DNA of 64,000 bases from CAVOAK01 sp963664465 (GTDB lineage: Bacteria; Pseudomonadota; Alphaproteobacteria; UBA8366; CAVOAK01): NCBI GenBank assembly GCA_963664465.2, contig CAXXSU010000011.1, forward strand, positions 62,001 through 126,000. The letters run 5' to 3'. Position numbers and translations under genes: made by a program. Positions 38,150 to 47,686 of the stretch are shown here, piece by piece. The notes below the pieces were generated by a model. It was given only the letters and a program-made list of their open reading frames with translations, was not told the DNA's origin and did no database searches. Numbering within the stretch: the first letter of the stretch is position 1; each line of letters opens with the position of its first letter.

Positions 38150-38644
38150 TTAGGATGAGGGAGCGAGGCTGCTCTTATTATCGGCATATTCCTCCAAGGC
38201 TGTCGGTTCATTTGGACGCCTGAAGATAAACAGCCCCCATCGTGCGGCAATCTGCCATTGGTTGCCGACGCGTCGAAATTTTGCGTAGTGATCGACGAGC
38301 CGGTGTGGACCGTCGAATTGCAGCGGGCCGTCCATATCCTCTCTTCGCCCTTCGCGCGAGTAACTGACTGTGTTGTAAGCTTGCGCTTCAGCGTGATCCT
38401 CGTCGATAACGTTGACAACCATGTTGGTCAGCACATGGCGAATCGTATCGTTGCCGAGGCAGCCATATAGGGCTTCCAGAAGCTCGTCCCGTCCTTTGAG
38501 TTCGAGTCCGGCATTATCCCAACTGACGTCTTCGGTGAAGAGTTGAGCGGCCTTTTCGAACTCGTGGTGGTCAACGTAGTGATAGCACTGCCGCCAGACC
38601 TTCTGGCAATCCCACTCGATTGCGCGTTCTTCATCGCGTGTCAT
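38150..38644 (-). CDS. SnoaL/NTF2-like protein
   Basis: This 164-residue protein has the SnoaL-like (nuclear transport factor 2) cone fold pattern: a helical start (DEERAIEWDCQKVWRQCYHY), YVDHHEFEKAAQLFTEDVSW, the RHVLTNMVVNVIDEDHAEAQ strand pair and a final HYAKFRRVGNQWQIAARW. Such domains act as small hydrolases, isomerases or ring-hydroxylating dioxygenase small subunits. I chose ATG 38644 (MTRDEERAIEW) because sequence upstream of it is not conserved. It stands alone between two dispersed-repeat loci. Confidence 0.8.
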   Translation of the reverse strand: MTRDEERAIEWDCQKVWRQCYHYVDHHEFEKAAQLFTEDVSWDNAGLELKGRDELLEALYGCLGNDTIRHVLTNMVVNVIDEDHAEAQAYNTVSYSREGRREDMDGPLQFDGPHRLVDHYAKFRRVGNQWQIAARWGLFIFRRPNEPTALEEYADNKSSLAPSS

Positions 38645-38733
38645 CGCTGATTGCTCCGTCGCTACTGAAATTAGGCTTGTGAGGAAGTTTAGCCGGGCTG
38701 CCGCCGCCGACACAATCGCGGTTGATCGTCAAA

Positions 38734-38812
38734 GTCCGCTAGTGGCTACAAGCGGACCATCATCGTTAGGTGTTAGGTGGTGAATCGTCCGCTTTTGACC
38801 CAAACCGGACAT
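38734..38812. repeat. Dispersed hairpin repeat, locus 2
   Basis: Modules AGTCCGCTAGTGGCTACAAG/CGGACCAT and CGTCCGCTTTTGACCCAAAC/CGGACATT are separated by ~30 nt. Immediately after it, 38816-38947 on the plus strand reads as a 3' gene stub (LMERIVSEWMEKDAAFVRQA then stop) of unknown family. Confidence 0.85.
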
Positions 38813-39019
38813 TCTGGGAGGCCTGCATTACGTAACGAACCAAACGGTGAGTGTTCGCGCCATTCGCAACTGATGGAGCGCATCGTGTCGGAGTGGATGG
38901 AAAAGGACGCGGCGTTTGTGCGGCAGGCGCAGGGTAAGTTCGTGTGACCAAAAATTACAAGCCCTAGCAAACACACGCCCTGTGTGTCACGTTTGGGTGG
39001 TTTTAACCGGGGGCATGCT

Positions 39020-40297
39020 ATGGACCGGCTCAAGGTCATCGAGAACCACATTGCGGCGCTTACGGAGACAGTTTTGTCGGCCTATGTGCCTCCCCTCCAA
39101 CTCACAGAAGGGCAGCCACCACCCATCGCTGCGAACGGAGGTTTATCCTACATGTCGTTCGATCGGGACGGAGATGGAGGAACTGCTGCGGCGACGGAGG
39201 CGATGCTCATCCAAATTGCCGAGAGAGAGGGGCAGGCGGTAATCGACATGCTCGACAACGCTCCCCCCGGCCCCATCGAGACCAAGTGGGGCGTCGGTTT
39301 TCGTGGCTACTCAGAGTGCCTGGAGTATATTCGGGCGAACAACATCGAAGCCCCTGAAGGCGGCCTAGCGCTTCCGCTGCGCTACACCATCGGCGAGCAG
39401 CCGACCTACTCCATCGTCTCGTCCAACGCACTCTGGCGGGACCCGGCGCGAGAAGCCGAAGCAAATGCGTTGCGCAAGGACGAGCAGGACATCGAGCGGC
39501 GATGCCTCTATTTTCCGCAGGTGATGCGCGACGCGCGACGAATGGAGGATTACCACCCAGGTCTCTCGCTTAGCAGCCCCGAGTGCATGGACAAGCTTGG
39601 CGTCTCGCTGGCGCACAGCGAGTCCGAGTGCGAGAACTTCTACGACGCGGCGGAGGTGGAGCGCGTGTTCTACCCGGAGATAGAGAAGCTCCTCTTGGAG
39701 TTTTTCCCGGACGCGACGGATGCGCTCGTGTACAACCACGACGTGTTTGACAAGGACTACGAGGGCGACCGCACGGAAGACCAGGACAATAAGAACCCGG
39801 GTGTGAACGCCAACTACGCCAACCTCGTTCACAACGATCTGAACGACAACAGCGGCCGCGTGCGCTGCCGCGAGCTACTCACGAAGAACCTGCGGAACTT
39901 CGGGCGCGAGCAGCGCTACACGGAGGAGCAGGCCGACGCGAAGATGTCGCGGCGGTTCATGTCGATCAACCTCGCCAAGCCGATGGAGACCGTGCGCCAG
40001 AACCCCTTCGTGCTCTGCGCCTGGCCCTCTTTCGCCGACCAGCCGTACATCACCAACTACCGGGTCTACGACGACCGCGTCGGCGAAACCACCCGCTTCA
40101 CCTACCGCCCCGACCACGAGTGGTACTGGTTTCCCGAGCAGAAGCCCACCGAAGTCTCGATGCTCAAGTGCTACGACTCTGTCACAGATGGCTCCGTCTC
40201 GCGCTGGTCTTTCCACACTGCCTGCATCGACCCAACCGCGCCCGACGACGCTCCCTGCCGCAAGAACGTCGTGGCCCGATCCTATGTCTTCTTCTAA
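39020..40297 (+). CDS. CmcJ/NvfI-type oxidoreductase-like protein
   Basis: The protein resembles the CmcJ/NvfI/AsaB group, proteins related to the 7-alpha-cephem methoxylase P8 chain and to fungal isomerases and oxidoreductases of secondary metabolism. Visible landmarks are YANLVHNDLNDNSG, SRRFMSINLAKPMETVRQNP, FVLCAWPSFADQPYI, DHEWYWFPEQKPTEVSMLKC and the C-terminal SVSRWSFHTACIDPTAPDDA. The His in VHND, the His in FHTA and a CYDS motif match the family pattern. At 425 residues it is longer than usual, with an N-terminal extension. ATG 39020 (MDRLKVIENH) follows GGGGGC. It stands alone in the accessory region, so it may be transferred. Confidence 0.7.
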   Translation: MDRLKVIENHIAALTETVLSAYVPPLQLTEGQPPPIAANGGLSYMSFDRDGDGGTAAATEAMLIQIAEREGQAVIDMLDNAPPGPIETKWGVGFRGYSECLEYIRANNIEAPEGGLALPLRYTIGEQPTYSIVSSNALWRDPAREAEANALRKDEQDIERRCLYFPQVMRDARRMEDYHPGLSLSSPECMDKLGVSLAHSESECENFYDAAEVERVFYPEIEKLLLEFFPDATDALVYNHDVFDKDYEGDRTEDQDNKNPGVNANYANLVHNDLNDNSGRVRCRELLTKNLRNFGREQRYTEEQADAKMSRRFMSINLAKPMETVRQNPFVLCAWPSFADQPYITNYRVYDDRVGETTRFTYRPDHEWYWFPEQKPTEVSMLKCYDSVTDGSVSRWSFHTACIDPTAPDDAPCRKNVVARSYVFF

Positions 40298-40415
40298 GTA
40301 GACAAGAAGACGCAGCGGGAATGCGATCCTACTCCGGACATATTGTCGCTCGCGTCGGAACCAACGCTTAGGAGCGCTTCTGGTCGCTGACGGAGATAAT
40401 ATTCGCTCTCGCCTA

Positions 40416-40475
40416 ATGTCGCCTCTTGGCTAATAGCGGACATGTTCGAGTGCCACGGTGGAGGTCCGCTAATGT
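40416..40475. repeat. Dispersed hairpin repeat, locus 3 (degenerate)
   Basis: A first module TGTCGCCTCTTGGCTAATAG/CGGACAT is recognisable. The second is reduced to GGTCCGCTAATG. It lies next to the methyltransferase stop. Confidence 0.65.
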
Positions 40476-40487
40476 GCCTGCCCCCCC

Positions 40488-41153
40488 TCACATCGTTCTC
40501 ACCGAGACCACGTACAGGGGATCGAAGCCGGTGCCTCCTTCCACCAGCCGCTCGGCCCTGAAGTCGGTGTAGCCCCCCGCTTCGGCGAAGTAGCCACCGA
40601 TGAGCTGGGTCCGCTCGGCATCCGAGCAAGCCCGCCAGACCGCCACCGCCTTGGTGGGGAACACGCGGTTGGTATAGGCGATGTAAAAGGCGCCGCCGGG
40701 CTGGAGCACCCGGGCGACATCGGCCAGCACCCGGACAGGCTGGGTTAGGTACTGAATGGAAAACGAGATCAGGCAGGCATCGAAGCTGTCATCGGCGAAG
40801 GGGAGCGCAGGCAAGCGGTTGAGGTCCTGAACTACTCCGCCCCTGAGCGCCGTGTTTTCGAGAAGCTCGGTGACGTTCATGCCGAGCCCGACAATCCTGG
40901 CGTATTCCCCCTCGTCGGGCAGGTGGGAGCGGTAGGCGGACATGAGGTCGAGGACACGGGCGCCGGACTTCAACACGCGGCCATAAAATTCTGCCAACGC
41001 GGCGCTCCCGTGCTCGTCCACGTGGATGACCAGCCGGGGCATTACATAGAAATCCCGGTCGTCGGATTCGTCGACCCGCCGAAAATAATCGGGATTGCCT
41101 GACATCCGCGGTGGCAGTGCGGCCTCACCCGCTGGAGGTTCACGCCGCCCCAT
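40488..41153 (-). CDS. Class I SAM-dependent methyltransferase
   Basis: This 221-residue Rossmann-fold methyltransferase has motif I region KSGARVLDLMSAYRSHLP (with the unusual DLMSAYRSH in place of a Gly-rich loop), NRLPALPFADDSFDACLISF and ARVLQPGGAFYIAYTNRVFP. The degenerate motif I is typical of a subgroup with YRSH that I have seen annotated simply as methyltransferase. Start 41153 has GGAAGGTGG upstream; an inner ATG at 41105 (MSGNPDYFRR) is possible. Substrate unknown. Confidence 0.8.
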   Translation of the reverse strand: MGRREPPAGEAALPPRMSGNPDYFRRVDESDDRDFYVMPRLVIHVDEHGSAALAEFYGRVLKSGARVLDLMSAYRSHLPDEGEYARIVGLGMNVTELLENTALRGGVVQDLNRLPALPFADDSFDACLISFSIQYLTQPVRVLADVARVLQPGGAFYIAYTNRVFPTKAVAVWRACSDAERTQLIGGYFAEAGGYTDFRAERLVEGGTGFDPLYVVSVRTM

Positions 41154-41260
41154 TACGCGCCACCTTCCAATCCAAATCCTCCCTCACTTTGCCCATCCGA
41201 AAAAGGGCCGGTGCCAAGCAGATGGGATCGTTGCCTGTCAGTGTACGATAACCGCAGACA

Positions 41261-41382
41261 ATGTCCGCTTCTGGCTAATAGCGGACATTCAGCCTCCCAA
41301 GGAATTATGTCTGCTTTACCCCCGAAAGCGGACCTATCTAAGCACTGGGGATCATGTCTGCTTATGACCCAAAGCGGACGTT
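41261..41382. repeat. Dispersed hairpin repeat, locus 4 (three modules)
   Basis: Three modules occur in a row: ATGTCCGCTTCTGGCTAATA/GCGGACATT, ATGTCTGCTTTACCCCCGAA/AGCGGACC, and ATGTCTGCTTATGACCCAAA/GCGGACG. The linker CAGCCTCCCAAGGAATT is identical to that of locus 10 at 56295-56415. Apart from this, 41154-41493 holds no gene. Confidence 0.9.
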
Positions 41383-41984
41383 TCAGCCGGCATCGGATGA
41401 ACATTAACTTCAGGCCGGGAGCATGTAGAAATAGCTTGAAATATCCCCTCATACTACTGTCGTCTCTATCGTGAAACGGGAGGGAATCATTTCATGACCG
41501 ATTGGAACGTGTCGGAGGAAGCGGCGGCATTGCATGCCGACGCGCTGGTTTGGGACATGACATTCCCCTATCGGGACTTTGGTAATGTAAACCTCAAATG
41601 GTCGGCGCTGGAACGCATGCAGGCGAGCGGTTTCAATATGGTCTCGCTGACGCTCGCGATCGACTATAACGGCCTGACAGACACCATTCAGACCATCGCC
41701 AGAGAGCACGCCTGGTTCCGCGCGCACGCGGACAAATACGTCGTCGTCGAATCGGCCGACGACATTCTGCGCGCGAAAAATGAGAACAAGCTTGCGGTCG
41801 GCTTCCACTTCCAGGGAACGAACCCCGTCGCCCAGGATCTCAACATGGTCGAGACTTACTACAAGCTCGGCATCCGCCATATGCTGATGTGCTACAACGT
41901 CAAAAATGCCGTCGGTGACGGTTGCATGGAATTGACCGACGGCGGCCTAACAGCCCGTATGGCCGCAGTCTTGATCGCCTGGAC

Positions 41985-42406
41985 GAAGTCGTCGCACCGG
42001 TCTGATTCTCTGATGTCCTGGCACTGACAGGGGGGTCATCGCTGATGGCGATGGGACACAGAAGGATCGTCAGGCGGACTTGATGGTGAGCTGGTCGGAT
42101 CATGCCGCGCTCGCCGGTCATGACCCTTTACGACCGCCTGCAGTTGGTACTGATCGAGCAGCAAGGCCTGTCGACGGCTTCGCCGAGGCGGTCTGCCAGA
42201 TTACGCGGCCAGTCATGGGGGCGCTTTCGGTGCCTACCCGGGAACGCTACTTCCGTATGCACCTGGTTACTTCGGGCGTCGTCGACTTTAGAATCGTGGT
42301 TGACGATTTGTTGATAGCGGGAGGCGTACAAGCCCGAGCACGCGGTGGATCTGGACACCGGCGCGGTGGTGGCGGCGGAGCTGCACCCGGCCGACGAGGG
42401 CGGTTG
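41985..42406 (+). mobile_element. Decayed transposase relic related to the 35-36.8 kb fragments
   Basis: It shares long similar blocks with 35340-35670 and, near 42327-42403, the ACGCGGTGGATCTGGAC region encoding HAVDLDTGAVVAAELHPADE. It is broken and incomplete and is the left part of the insertion in the M19-like gene. Confidence 0.7.
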
Positions 42407-43483
42407 ATGGGTCAGATGGGGTTTTTCGATCTTGGGAACCGGTATTCCGGTCTTGACGCCAAGAACGAGCCGCTTTTGAAGATCGACGGGGTGGTTCCGT
42501 GGGAGGACTTGCCGCGCCCGTCTTGAGGCGGTGTGGCGGCGTGCGGACCAAGGTGCGCAAATCGCGGGCGGGACGCAAGCCGTGCGGATGCGACGGCCGA
42601 TGTTCAAGACGATCATTCTGTGCGCGCTCTACAATCTCTCGAGACGACCAAGTTGAGCATCAGATCGCGTGACCGCCTGTCGTTCAGGGCGATTTCTGGG
42701 GTTGGGTCTAGAGGGCCGGGTTCCCGACGCCAAGACGGTGTGGCGGTACCGCGAACAGTTAACGCAAGCTGGCGTGATCGAGGCTTTATTCGAGCACGTT
42801 CGATGGCTACCTGAAGGATCAGGGCTATCTGGCGATGGGCGGCCAGATCATCGACGCCTCGATTGTGGCGGTACCCAAACAGCTTCGCAACAGCCGCGAG
42901 CGGCCGAACGCGCGGACCTAAAGGCGGGCGAGACGCCGGCAGGCTGGGAGGCCGAAGCCGGACCAAAGCGGCGCCACTCAAGGATGTCGAGGCGCGGTGG
43001 ACCAAGAAGCACGGCAAGAGCCATCACCGGTTACAAGAACCATGTCAACGTGGACGCGCTCGGCACAATGCTGCGGTGCGGCGCTATCATGTAAGCGACG
43101 CGGCGGAGCACGACAGCCAAGTCCTCGACGATATCCTGGATGGGGACAACCACGGCTTTGGGTGTGTGGGCGGACCAGCGCTTACCGCTCGGCGGAGATC
43201 GAGGCGTCGCTGAAGGAGAAGGGGTTGCGGAGCCGGATCCATCGCAAGGGCCGCCGCAACAAGCCGTTGAGCGAGCGCGAGAAGCAAGGCAACAAGACCC
43301 GTTCGTCGGTTCGGGTCCGCGTCGAGCATGTCTTCGGGGCCTCAGAGCAACGACATGGGCGGGACGCTCGGTGCGTAGTGTCGTGGCTGGTGCGGGCGAA
43401 GGCGCTTTTTCATCGGGTTGAAGAACCTCGCCTACAACATGCGCCGCCTGGTCCAACTGGAGCGTCTCGCGGCGGCCGTGTGA
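42407..43483 (+). mobile_element. Decayed IS5-family transposase
   Basis: The start MGQMGFFDLGNRYSGLDAKN and the end NMRRLVQLERLAAA with TGA at 43481 bracket an IS5-type DDE transposase broken by at least five frameshifts. Recognisable pieces are the MFKTIILCALYNLS region, GLGLEGRVPDAKTVWRYREQ, YLAMGGQIIDASIVAVPKQ, KDVEARWTKKHGKSH, YHVSDAAEHDSQVLDDILDG, IEASLKEKGLRSRIHRKGRR and SSVRVRVEHVFGA. Inactive. Confidence 0.85.
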
Positions 43484-43996
43484 TCGATACTCGGAGGAGA
43501 AGACCGCCTGGGGACGGTCTTGAAGCGGAAATAACTCAATTGGAGCGTGGAAGACCCCGAAAATCTCGGCTCCGGCATGGCTGACGAGCTGGTGACAGCC
43601 TAGTTAAACAATATCCTCCGGCAACTCACCAATCGGCTTAGAGGTGCCCTAATGTCTGTGAGAAGGGTGATTTGTCGACCAAGGCGCTGTTGCGTCACAT
43701 AGACCACATTGCGGAGCTCGTCGGCCCGCAGCATGTCGGCCTCGCCCTCGATTACGTCTTTGACAATGAGTACAACCATCCCAATCCATGGAATCCCATA
43801 TACGCCCCTCGGCCAATCGAGCAGATCGAACCGGAAGATCTACCACGGCTCACACAGGACATGATGGAGGCCGGATATCCGGAGGCCGACATCCGAGTCG
43901 TCCTTGGCGAAAACTGGCTCCGATTGGCGCAGCAGGTTTGGAAATAGTTTAACGCCGCAATGCGCAAAACGGCAGACTTCAGGGCGATGTAAGAAG

Positions 43997-44071
43997 ACGT
44001 CTGCTTGTGGCTATGAGCAGACCATCACCGCGAAGTAGATGAGTGTCCGGTTTTGACCCAGAGCGGACATT
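43997..44071. repeat. Dispersed hairpin repeat, locus 5
   Basis: The pair of modules is CGTCTGCTTGTGGCTATGAG/CAGACCAT and GTGTCCGGTTTTGACCCAGA/GCGGACATT. The rest of the 43948-44254 gap holds no gene; AGGGAGG at its end is the ribosome binding site of the next gene. Confidence 0.85.
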
Positions 44072-44254
44072 CCGCCGCGTGCACACGACGAGTGAACCCT
44101 GGAGGCCAGGAGGTGATAGAATACTTGAAATATCAAATAGTGCCACCGGCCGTCGATGAGGCGAGCGGCGACCTCAATTGACTGGCGTTGCGGGAGAGCC
44201 CGGCGCTAACCTGCACCCAACAAATAACCAAGTAGACCAGACAGGGAGGATCTC

Positions 44255-45298
44255 ATGACCGAGTGGAATATTTCCGAGGAAGCAGCGGCGCTGCACCGCG
44301 ACGCGATCGTTTGGGACATGACCATACCCTTGGCGGGCCACGAAAGCCCGCCGGTCGTCAAGGATATTTTGCAGTCGATGGTCGACGGCGGCTACACCTA
44401 TGGTTCGTTTACCCTCGCCAACGACTGGCACAACCTCAACCAGACGGTTCACATGCTCGCCCGCAGCCGCGCGAACTTCCTGGCCGAGCCGGAGAAGTAC
44501 GTTCTCATAGAAACGATCGACGACGTCCTGCGCGCGAAGAAGGAGGGCAAACTCGGCGTCAGCTTCCACTTCCAGGGCACCAACCCTGTCGACGCCGACA
44601 TCGAGATGGTCGAGACCTACTACAAGCTCGGCATACGCCACATGCTGATGGCCTACAACATAAAGAACATCGTCGGCGACGGCTGCATGGAGCGCACCGA
44701 CGACGGATTGAGCCGGTTCGGCGTGGCATTGATCGAGGAGATGAACCGGGTCGGCATGATCGTCGACGCAACCCATACGGGCTACCGCACGACGATGGAC
44801 ATGTTCGAGGTGTCCAAGGATCCGGTCATCTTCTCGCACTCGAACCCGGCTGCGCTGTGGGACATTCCGCGCAACGTCAAGGACGACCAGATCAAGGCCA
44901 GCGCCAAGACGGGCGGCGTCATGTGCATCGGTGGCGTAGGCGTTTTTACGGGAAAAAATGATGCCTCGACCGAAATGTACCTCAACCACATTGACTATGT
45001 GGCGAAACTCGTCGGGCCGGAGCATGTGGGGATCGGCACCGACTGGATGCACCCGAAGGAACGCCGGGCGAACCCGCCGTCGGCCGCGCACAACCCGATG
45101 CAGGTCCACCAGGATGCCTACTTCAAGGCGTCGGGCGGCGAGTCGCGCGGGCCCAGTTGGGACATGATTGACTATGTCGCGCCGACCCAGATACCCGAGC
45201 TAGCTGACCTCATGCTCAAACGCGGCTACGCCGAAAAGGACGTCCGCGGCGTGCTGGGCGAAAACATGATGCGCGTGGCGAAGCAGGTGTGGAACTAG
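44255..45298 (+). CDS. M19-family 'membrane dipeptidase'-like protein (intact copy A)
   Basis: This 347-residue TIM-barrel metallohydrolase-like protein is related to renal/membrane dipeptidase (M19). The family pattern is clear: YKLGIRHMLMAYNIKN, DGLSRFGVALIEEMNRVGMI, DATHTGYRTTMDMFEVSKDP, FSHSNPAALWDIPRNVKDDQ and LVGPEHVGIGTDW. The usual HxD zinc motif at the start is absent (AIVWDMTIP, with only Asp20) and the bridging Glu is Gln106 (FHFQGTNP). His173 and His194 are kept. Chemistry may therefore differ from dipeptide hydrolysis. It has no signal peptide, so it is cytosolic. It precedes an ABC transporter set. Confidence 0.8.
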   Translation: MTEWNISEEAAALHRDAIVWDMTIPLAGHESPPVVKDILQSMVDGGYTYGSFTLANDWHNLNQTVHMLARSRANFLAEPEKYVLIETIDDVLRAKKEGKLGVSFHFQGTNPVDADIEMVETYYKLGIRHMLMAYNIKNIVGDGCMERTDDGLSRFGVALIEEMNRVGMIVDATHTGYRTTMDMFEVSKDPVIFSHSNPAALWDIPRNVKDDQIKASAKTGGVMCIGGVGVFTGKNDASTEMYLNHIDYVAKLVGPEHVGIGTDWMHPKERRANPPSAAHNPMQVHQDAYFKASGGESRGPSWDMIDYVAPTQIPELADLMLKRGYAEKDVRGVLGENMMRVAKQVWN

Positions 45299-45346
45299 GT
45301 CGGCGGCGAGTGCGCTACCACCAAGTCTGCGGACATACGTAGGGCA

Positions 45347-45560
45347 TCAACGGCTCATCTTCTCGTAGGTGCCGACGAGCTCAGCTCGAGCCAGCACGTG
45401 CCCCTTTATAGCCGACTCCAACTGTGTCTTCGTCTGCGTCTTCAGGTCGGGTAGTACGGTATCTAGAGCGTACAGCTTGTGACAGTACCGATCGGGCTCG
45501 ATGGGTGGGCACGCGCCTCCGTGGCCCGTGCGCTCCCAGTCGTTTTGAGCCTCTCATGTG
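45347..45560 (-). pseudogene. 3' stub of a YbhB/PEBP-family gene
   Basis: The minus strand encodes the C-terminal part of a Raf kinase inhibitor-like (YbhB, phosphatidylethanolamine-binding) protein: NDWERTGHGGACPPIEPDRY, then HKLYALDTVLPDLKTQTK, then IKGHVLARAELVGTYEK with stop at 45347. An in-frame TGA lies just upstream, and the N-terminal ~90 residues are missing. A dispersed repeat lies ~80 nt beyond the broken end. Confidence 0.75.
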
Positions 45561-45642
45561 TCTGCAAGGAGGGCGTCTCGTCCAACCGCCTATGGCAGTT
45601 CCCGAAATTCACCTGCCGCAAACCCCGCATCCCGTCGTTCCA

Positions 45643-45717
45643 ATGTCCGCTTCTGTCTATGAGCAGACCATCAACGTGAGGTGAGGAGACGTTTGCATGT
45701 GACTCAACGCAGACGCT
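45643..45717. repeat. Dispersed hairpin repeat, locus 6
   Basis: Modules ATGTCCGCTTCTGTCTATGA/GCAGACCAT and CGTTTGCATGTGACTCAACG/CAGACG lie between the PEBP stub and the permease gene. The remaining bases of the 45299-45859 gap show nothing else. Confidence 0.85.
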
Positions 45718-45859
45718 GACGAAACCAATGCTGCTAATCAAATCCGCGAGTGGTCGCCACAGCCGTGTTGTTGACGCATTGTGGTCGATGTGAACTAATC
45801 GAAGAGAGCGCCAAAAATAATCGATTCTTCTCTGCAAGTGGTGACACAGGGAAAGTTGT

Positions 45860-46714
45860 ATGCGCGCAAATTGGGGCCTAATTCTCGTACCGTCCTTCTT
45901 GGTAGGGATGATCATGTTGATTTACCCCCAGGTCGTATTTTTGCGCGCGAGTTTCTTCGAAGATTTAGGTCTCGGCCTGCTTGGCGACACACTCGATTTA
46001 CGTAACTACATTACCGCCCTCACGGACATCTATTATCTGGATGCCCTGAAACTGAATTTCTTTCTGGCGACGACCGTCGTTTTCCTCACAATCGCCGTTT
46101 CGTTTCCGGTTGCGTATACGATTGCACGAATGACGCCGAAATGGGCCATGCTCGTTCTCGCAGCCGTCGTCGTTTCCGCGTTCGTTTCGGTTGCGATCAA
46201 GGTTCTCGGCATCATCATTCTGTTTGCCTCGGATGGCCCGTTGGTCAAGACATTGAAGGAACTTGGGATCGTGAGCGAGCGTTTCTCCGTGATCGGCACT
46301 TTGCCTGGCGTCATCGTTGGCATGACCTATCTCGGCGTCTCGTTTATGGTGCTGATGTTGTTCAGCGTATTACAGACCGTGCCCCGATCTCTCGAAGAGG
46401 CGGCGGAAGTCCATGGTGCGAACCGCTGGCGGGTCTACTGGCGGGTGATTATCCCGCTCAGCCTGCCGGGTCTCATTAGCACATCTCTCCTGCTGTTCAA
46501 CATCATCATGGGCGCGTTCGTGTCGGCGCTAATATTGGGCGGCGGTAAGATCCTGACATTCCCGGTGCTCATCCAGCGGTCGCTGTTGGTGCATGTCGAG
46601 TACGGCATGTCGGCAACACTTTCGTCGATGCTGATGATCGTCGTTATATCGGTCAACATCGTTTCCGTTATCCTCGTTACGCGGATTCGTGCGGCAAGGA
46701 TGGCCGTCACATGA
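45860..46714 (+). CDS. ABC transporter permease, PotB-like
   Basis: This inner-membrane permease of the spermidine/putrescine/opine-type importer group has six hydrophobic segments, starting LILVPSFLVGMIMLIYPQVV. The cytosolic EAA loop reads EEAAEVHGANRWRVYWRVII followed by PLSLPG, the docking site for the ATPase. It has 284 residues. Its stop overlaps the start of the second permease (ATGA). No ATPase gene is present in this cluster, so it must share one encoded elsewhere. Confidence 0.88.
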   Translation: MRANWGLILVPSFLVGMIMLIYPQVVFLRASFFEDLGLGLLGDTLDLRNYITALTDIYYLDALKLNFFLATTVVFLTIAVSFPVAYTIARMTPKWAMLVLAAVVVSAFVSVAIKVLGIIILFASDGPLVKTLKELGIVSERFSVIGTLPGVIVGMTYLGVSFMVLMLFSVLQTVPRSLEEAAEVHGANRWRVYWRVIIPLSLPGLISTSLLLFNIIMGAFVSALILGGGKILTFPVLIQRSLLVHVEYGMSATLSSMLMIVVISVNIVSVILVTRIRAARMAVT

Positions 46715-47631
46715 TTGAAGAGCAGCCTGTCAACGCTTCTATGCCCAAGCCGCGGACCCTGAACGGATTCAGCCGCTTTACGCGAAGACTCGGCGCTCGC
46801 CGCGTTCGGCACGTCTGCGCTCTCACCTGGTTGTGTCTCGTTGTGGCCGCCATCTATGGGCCCATCCTCGTCGTGATCGGCGCATCGTTCGATTCCGGCT
46901 CCTATGTCAGCACACGGGCGTTTCTCTATTTCCCGCCACGAGGATTTTCGCTGCAGTGGTACTTCAATATCCATCCCCGGCTCTGGCAATCCCTTTGGGT
47001 CAGTATTTCGATGGCTTCGGCATCGTGCGCGTTCGGTCTTCTGCTCGGGGTGCCGGCGGCACTTGGACTAATTCGCGGCAATTTCCGCGGCAAGATCATT
47101 TTTGGGACGCTGTTCAGGGCACCCTTGCAGATACCCGACATCGTGATCGGCGTGGCGTTTCTTCAGGCCTATTACGCGATCGGCAACCTGTTCGGCATTC
47201 AGATCGTCGCCACATTTACGGGACTGGTGATCGGCCATGTGTTCGTGGCGGTGCCCTATGTCATCAGCGCCGTGGGCGCCCAGCTCCAGCGCTTCAACCC
47301 GGCGATGGAGGAAGCCGCGCTCATTCACGGTGCCAGCCGATGGCGTACGTTCCGCCGCATAACCGTGCCGATCATCGTGCCCGGGATATACGCTGGCGGA
47401 CTTTATGCCTTCCTTGTTTCGTTCGCCGACGTGACAATATCCCTGTTCCTTGCCGGACCGGACGTGACGCCGTTTCCAGTGATGGTGCTGTTTTCCATCG
47501 ATCAGGATTTTGAACCCACGATCCCCGCTATGGCCACGATCGTGTTTTTCGGTTCGCTCGTCCTACTTTTGCTCATCCAGCGGCTCGTAGGTCTGAACGT
47601 GCTGCTGCGTGGCGGAGGGAGCAACGCGTGA
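46711..47631 (+). CDS. ABC transporter permease, PotC-like
   Basis: This is the second permease of the same importer: 306 residues, with a ~30-residue cytosolic lead before the first membrane segment (VCALTWLCLVVAAIYGPILV). The EAA loop is MEEAALIHGASRWRTFRRIT then VPIIVPG. It overlaps the first permease by 4 nt and is followed 55 nt later by the binding protein. Confidence 0.88.
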   Translation: MIEEQPVNASMPKPRTLNGFSRFTRRLGARRVRHVCALTWLCLVVAAIYGPILVVIGASFDSGSYVSTRAFLYFPPRGFSLQWYFNIHPRLWQSLWVSISMASASCAFGLLLGVPAALGLIRGNFRGKIIFGTLFRAPLQIPDIVIGVAFLQAYYAIGNLFGIQIVATFTGLVIGHVFVAVPYVISAVGAQLQRFNPAMEEAALIHGASRWRTFRRITVPIIVPGIYAGGLYAFLVSFADVTISLFLAGPDVTPFPVMVLFSIDQDFEPTIPAMATIVFFGSLVLLLLIQRLVGLNVLLRGGGSNA

Positions 47632-47686
47632 GCGTTGGCGTTAAGACAGTAAAACTATAACCACGGAGTATCGAAAGGGAGACACC

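Larger units (their letters stand above)
41494..43947 (+). pseudogene. M19-like dipeptidase family gene, disrupted copy
   Basis: The N-terminal part (41494 to ~41951) encodes MTDWNVSEEAAALHADALVW through GDGCMELTDGGLT, matching residues 1-151 of the intact paralogues. The C-terminal part resumes near 43660 (LSTKALLRHIDHIAELVGPQ) and ends RLAQQVWK. About 100 central residues, including both His ligands, are lost and replaced by ~1.7 kb of decayed transposase sequence. A ribosome binding site GGGAGGG precedes the start. It is the oldest-looking of three copies in the window. Confidence 0.9.

Noticed and set aside
41211..41474. Small ORFs built from the dispersed repeat
   Set aside because: Their peptides come wholly from hairpin modules and recur wherever the repeat does.
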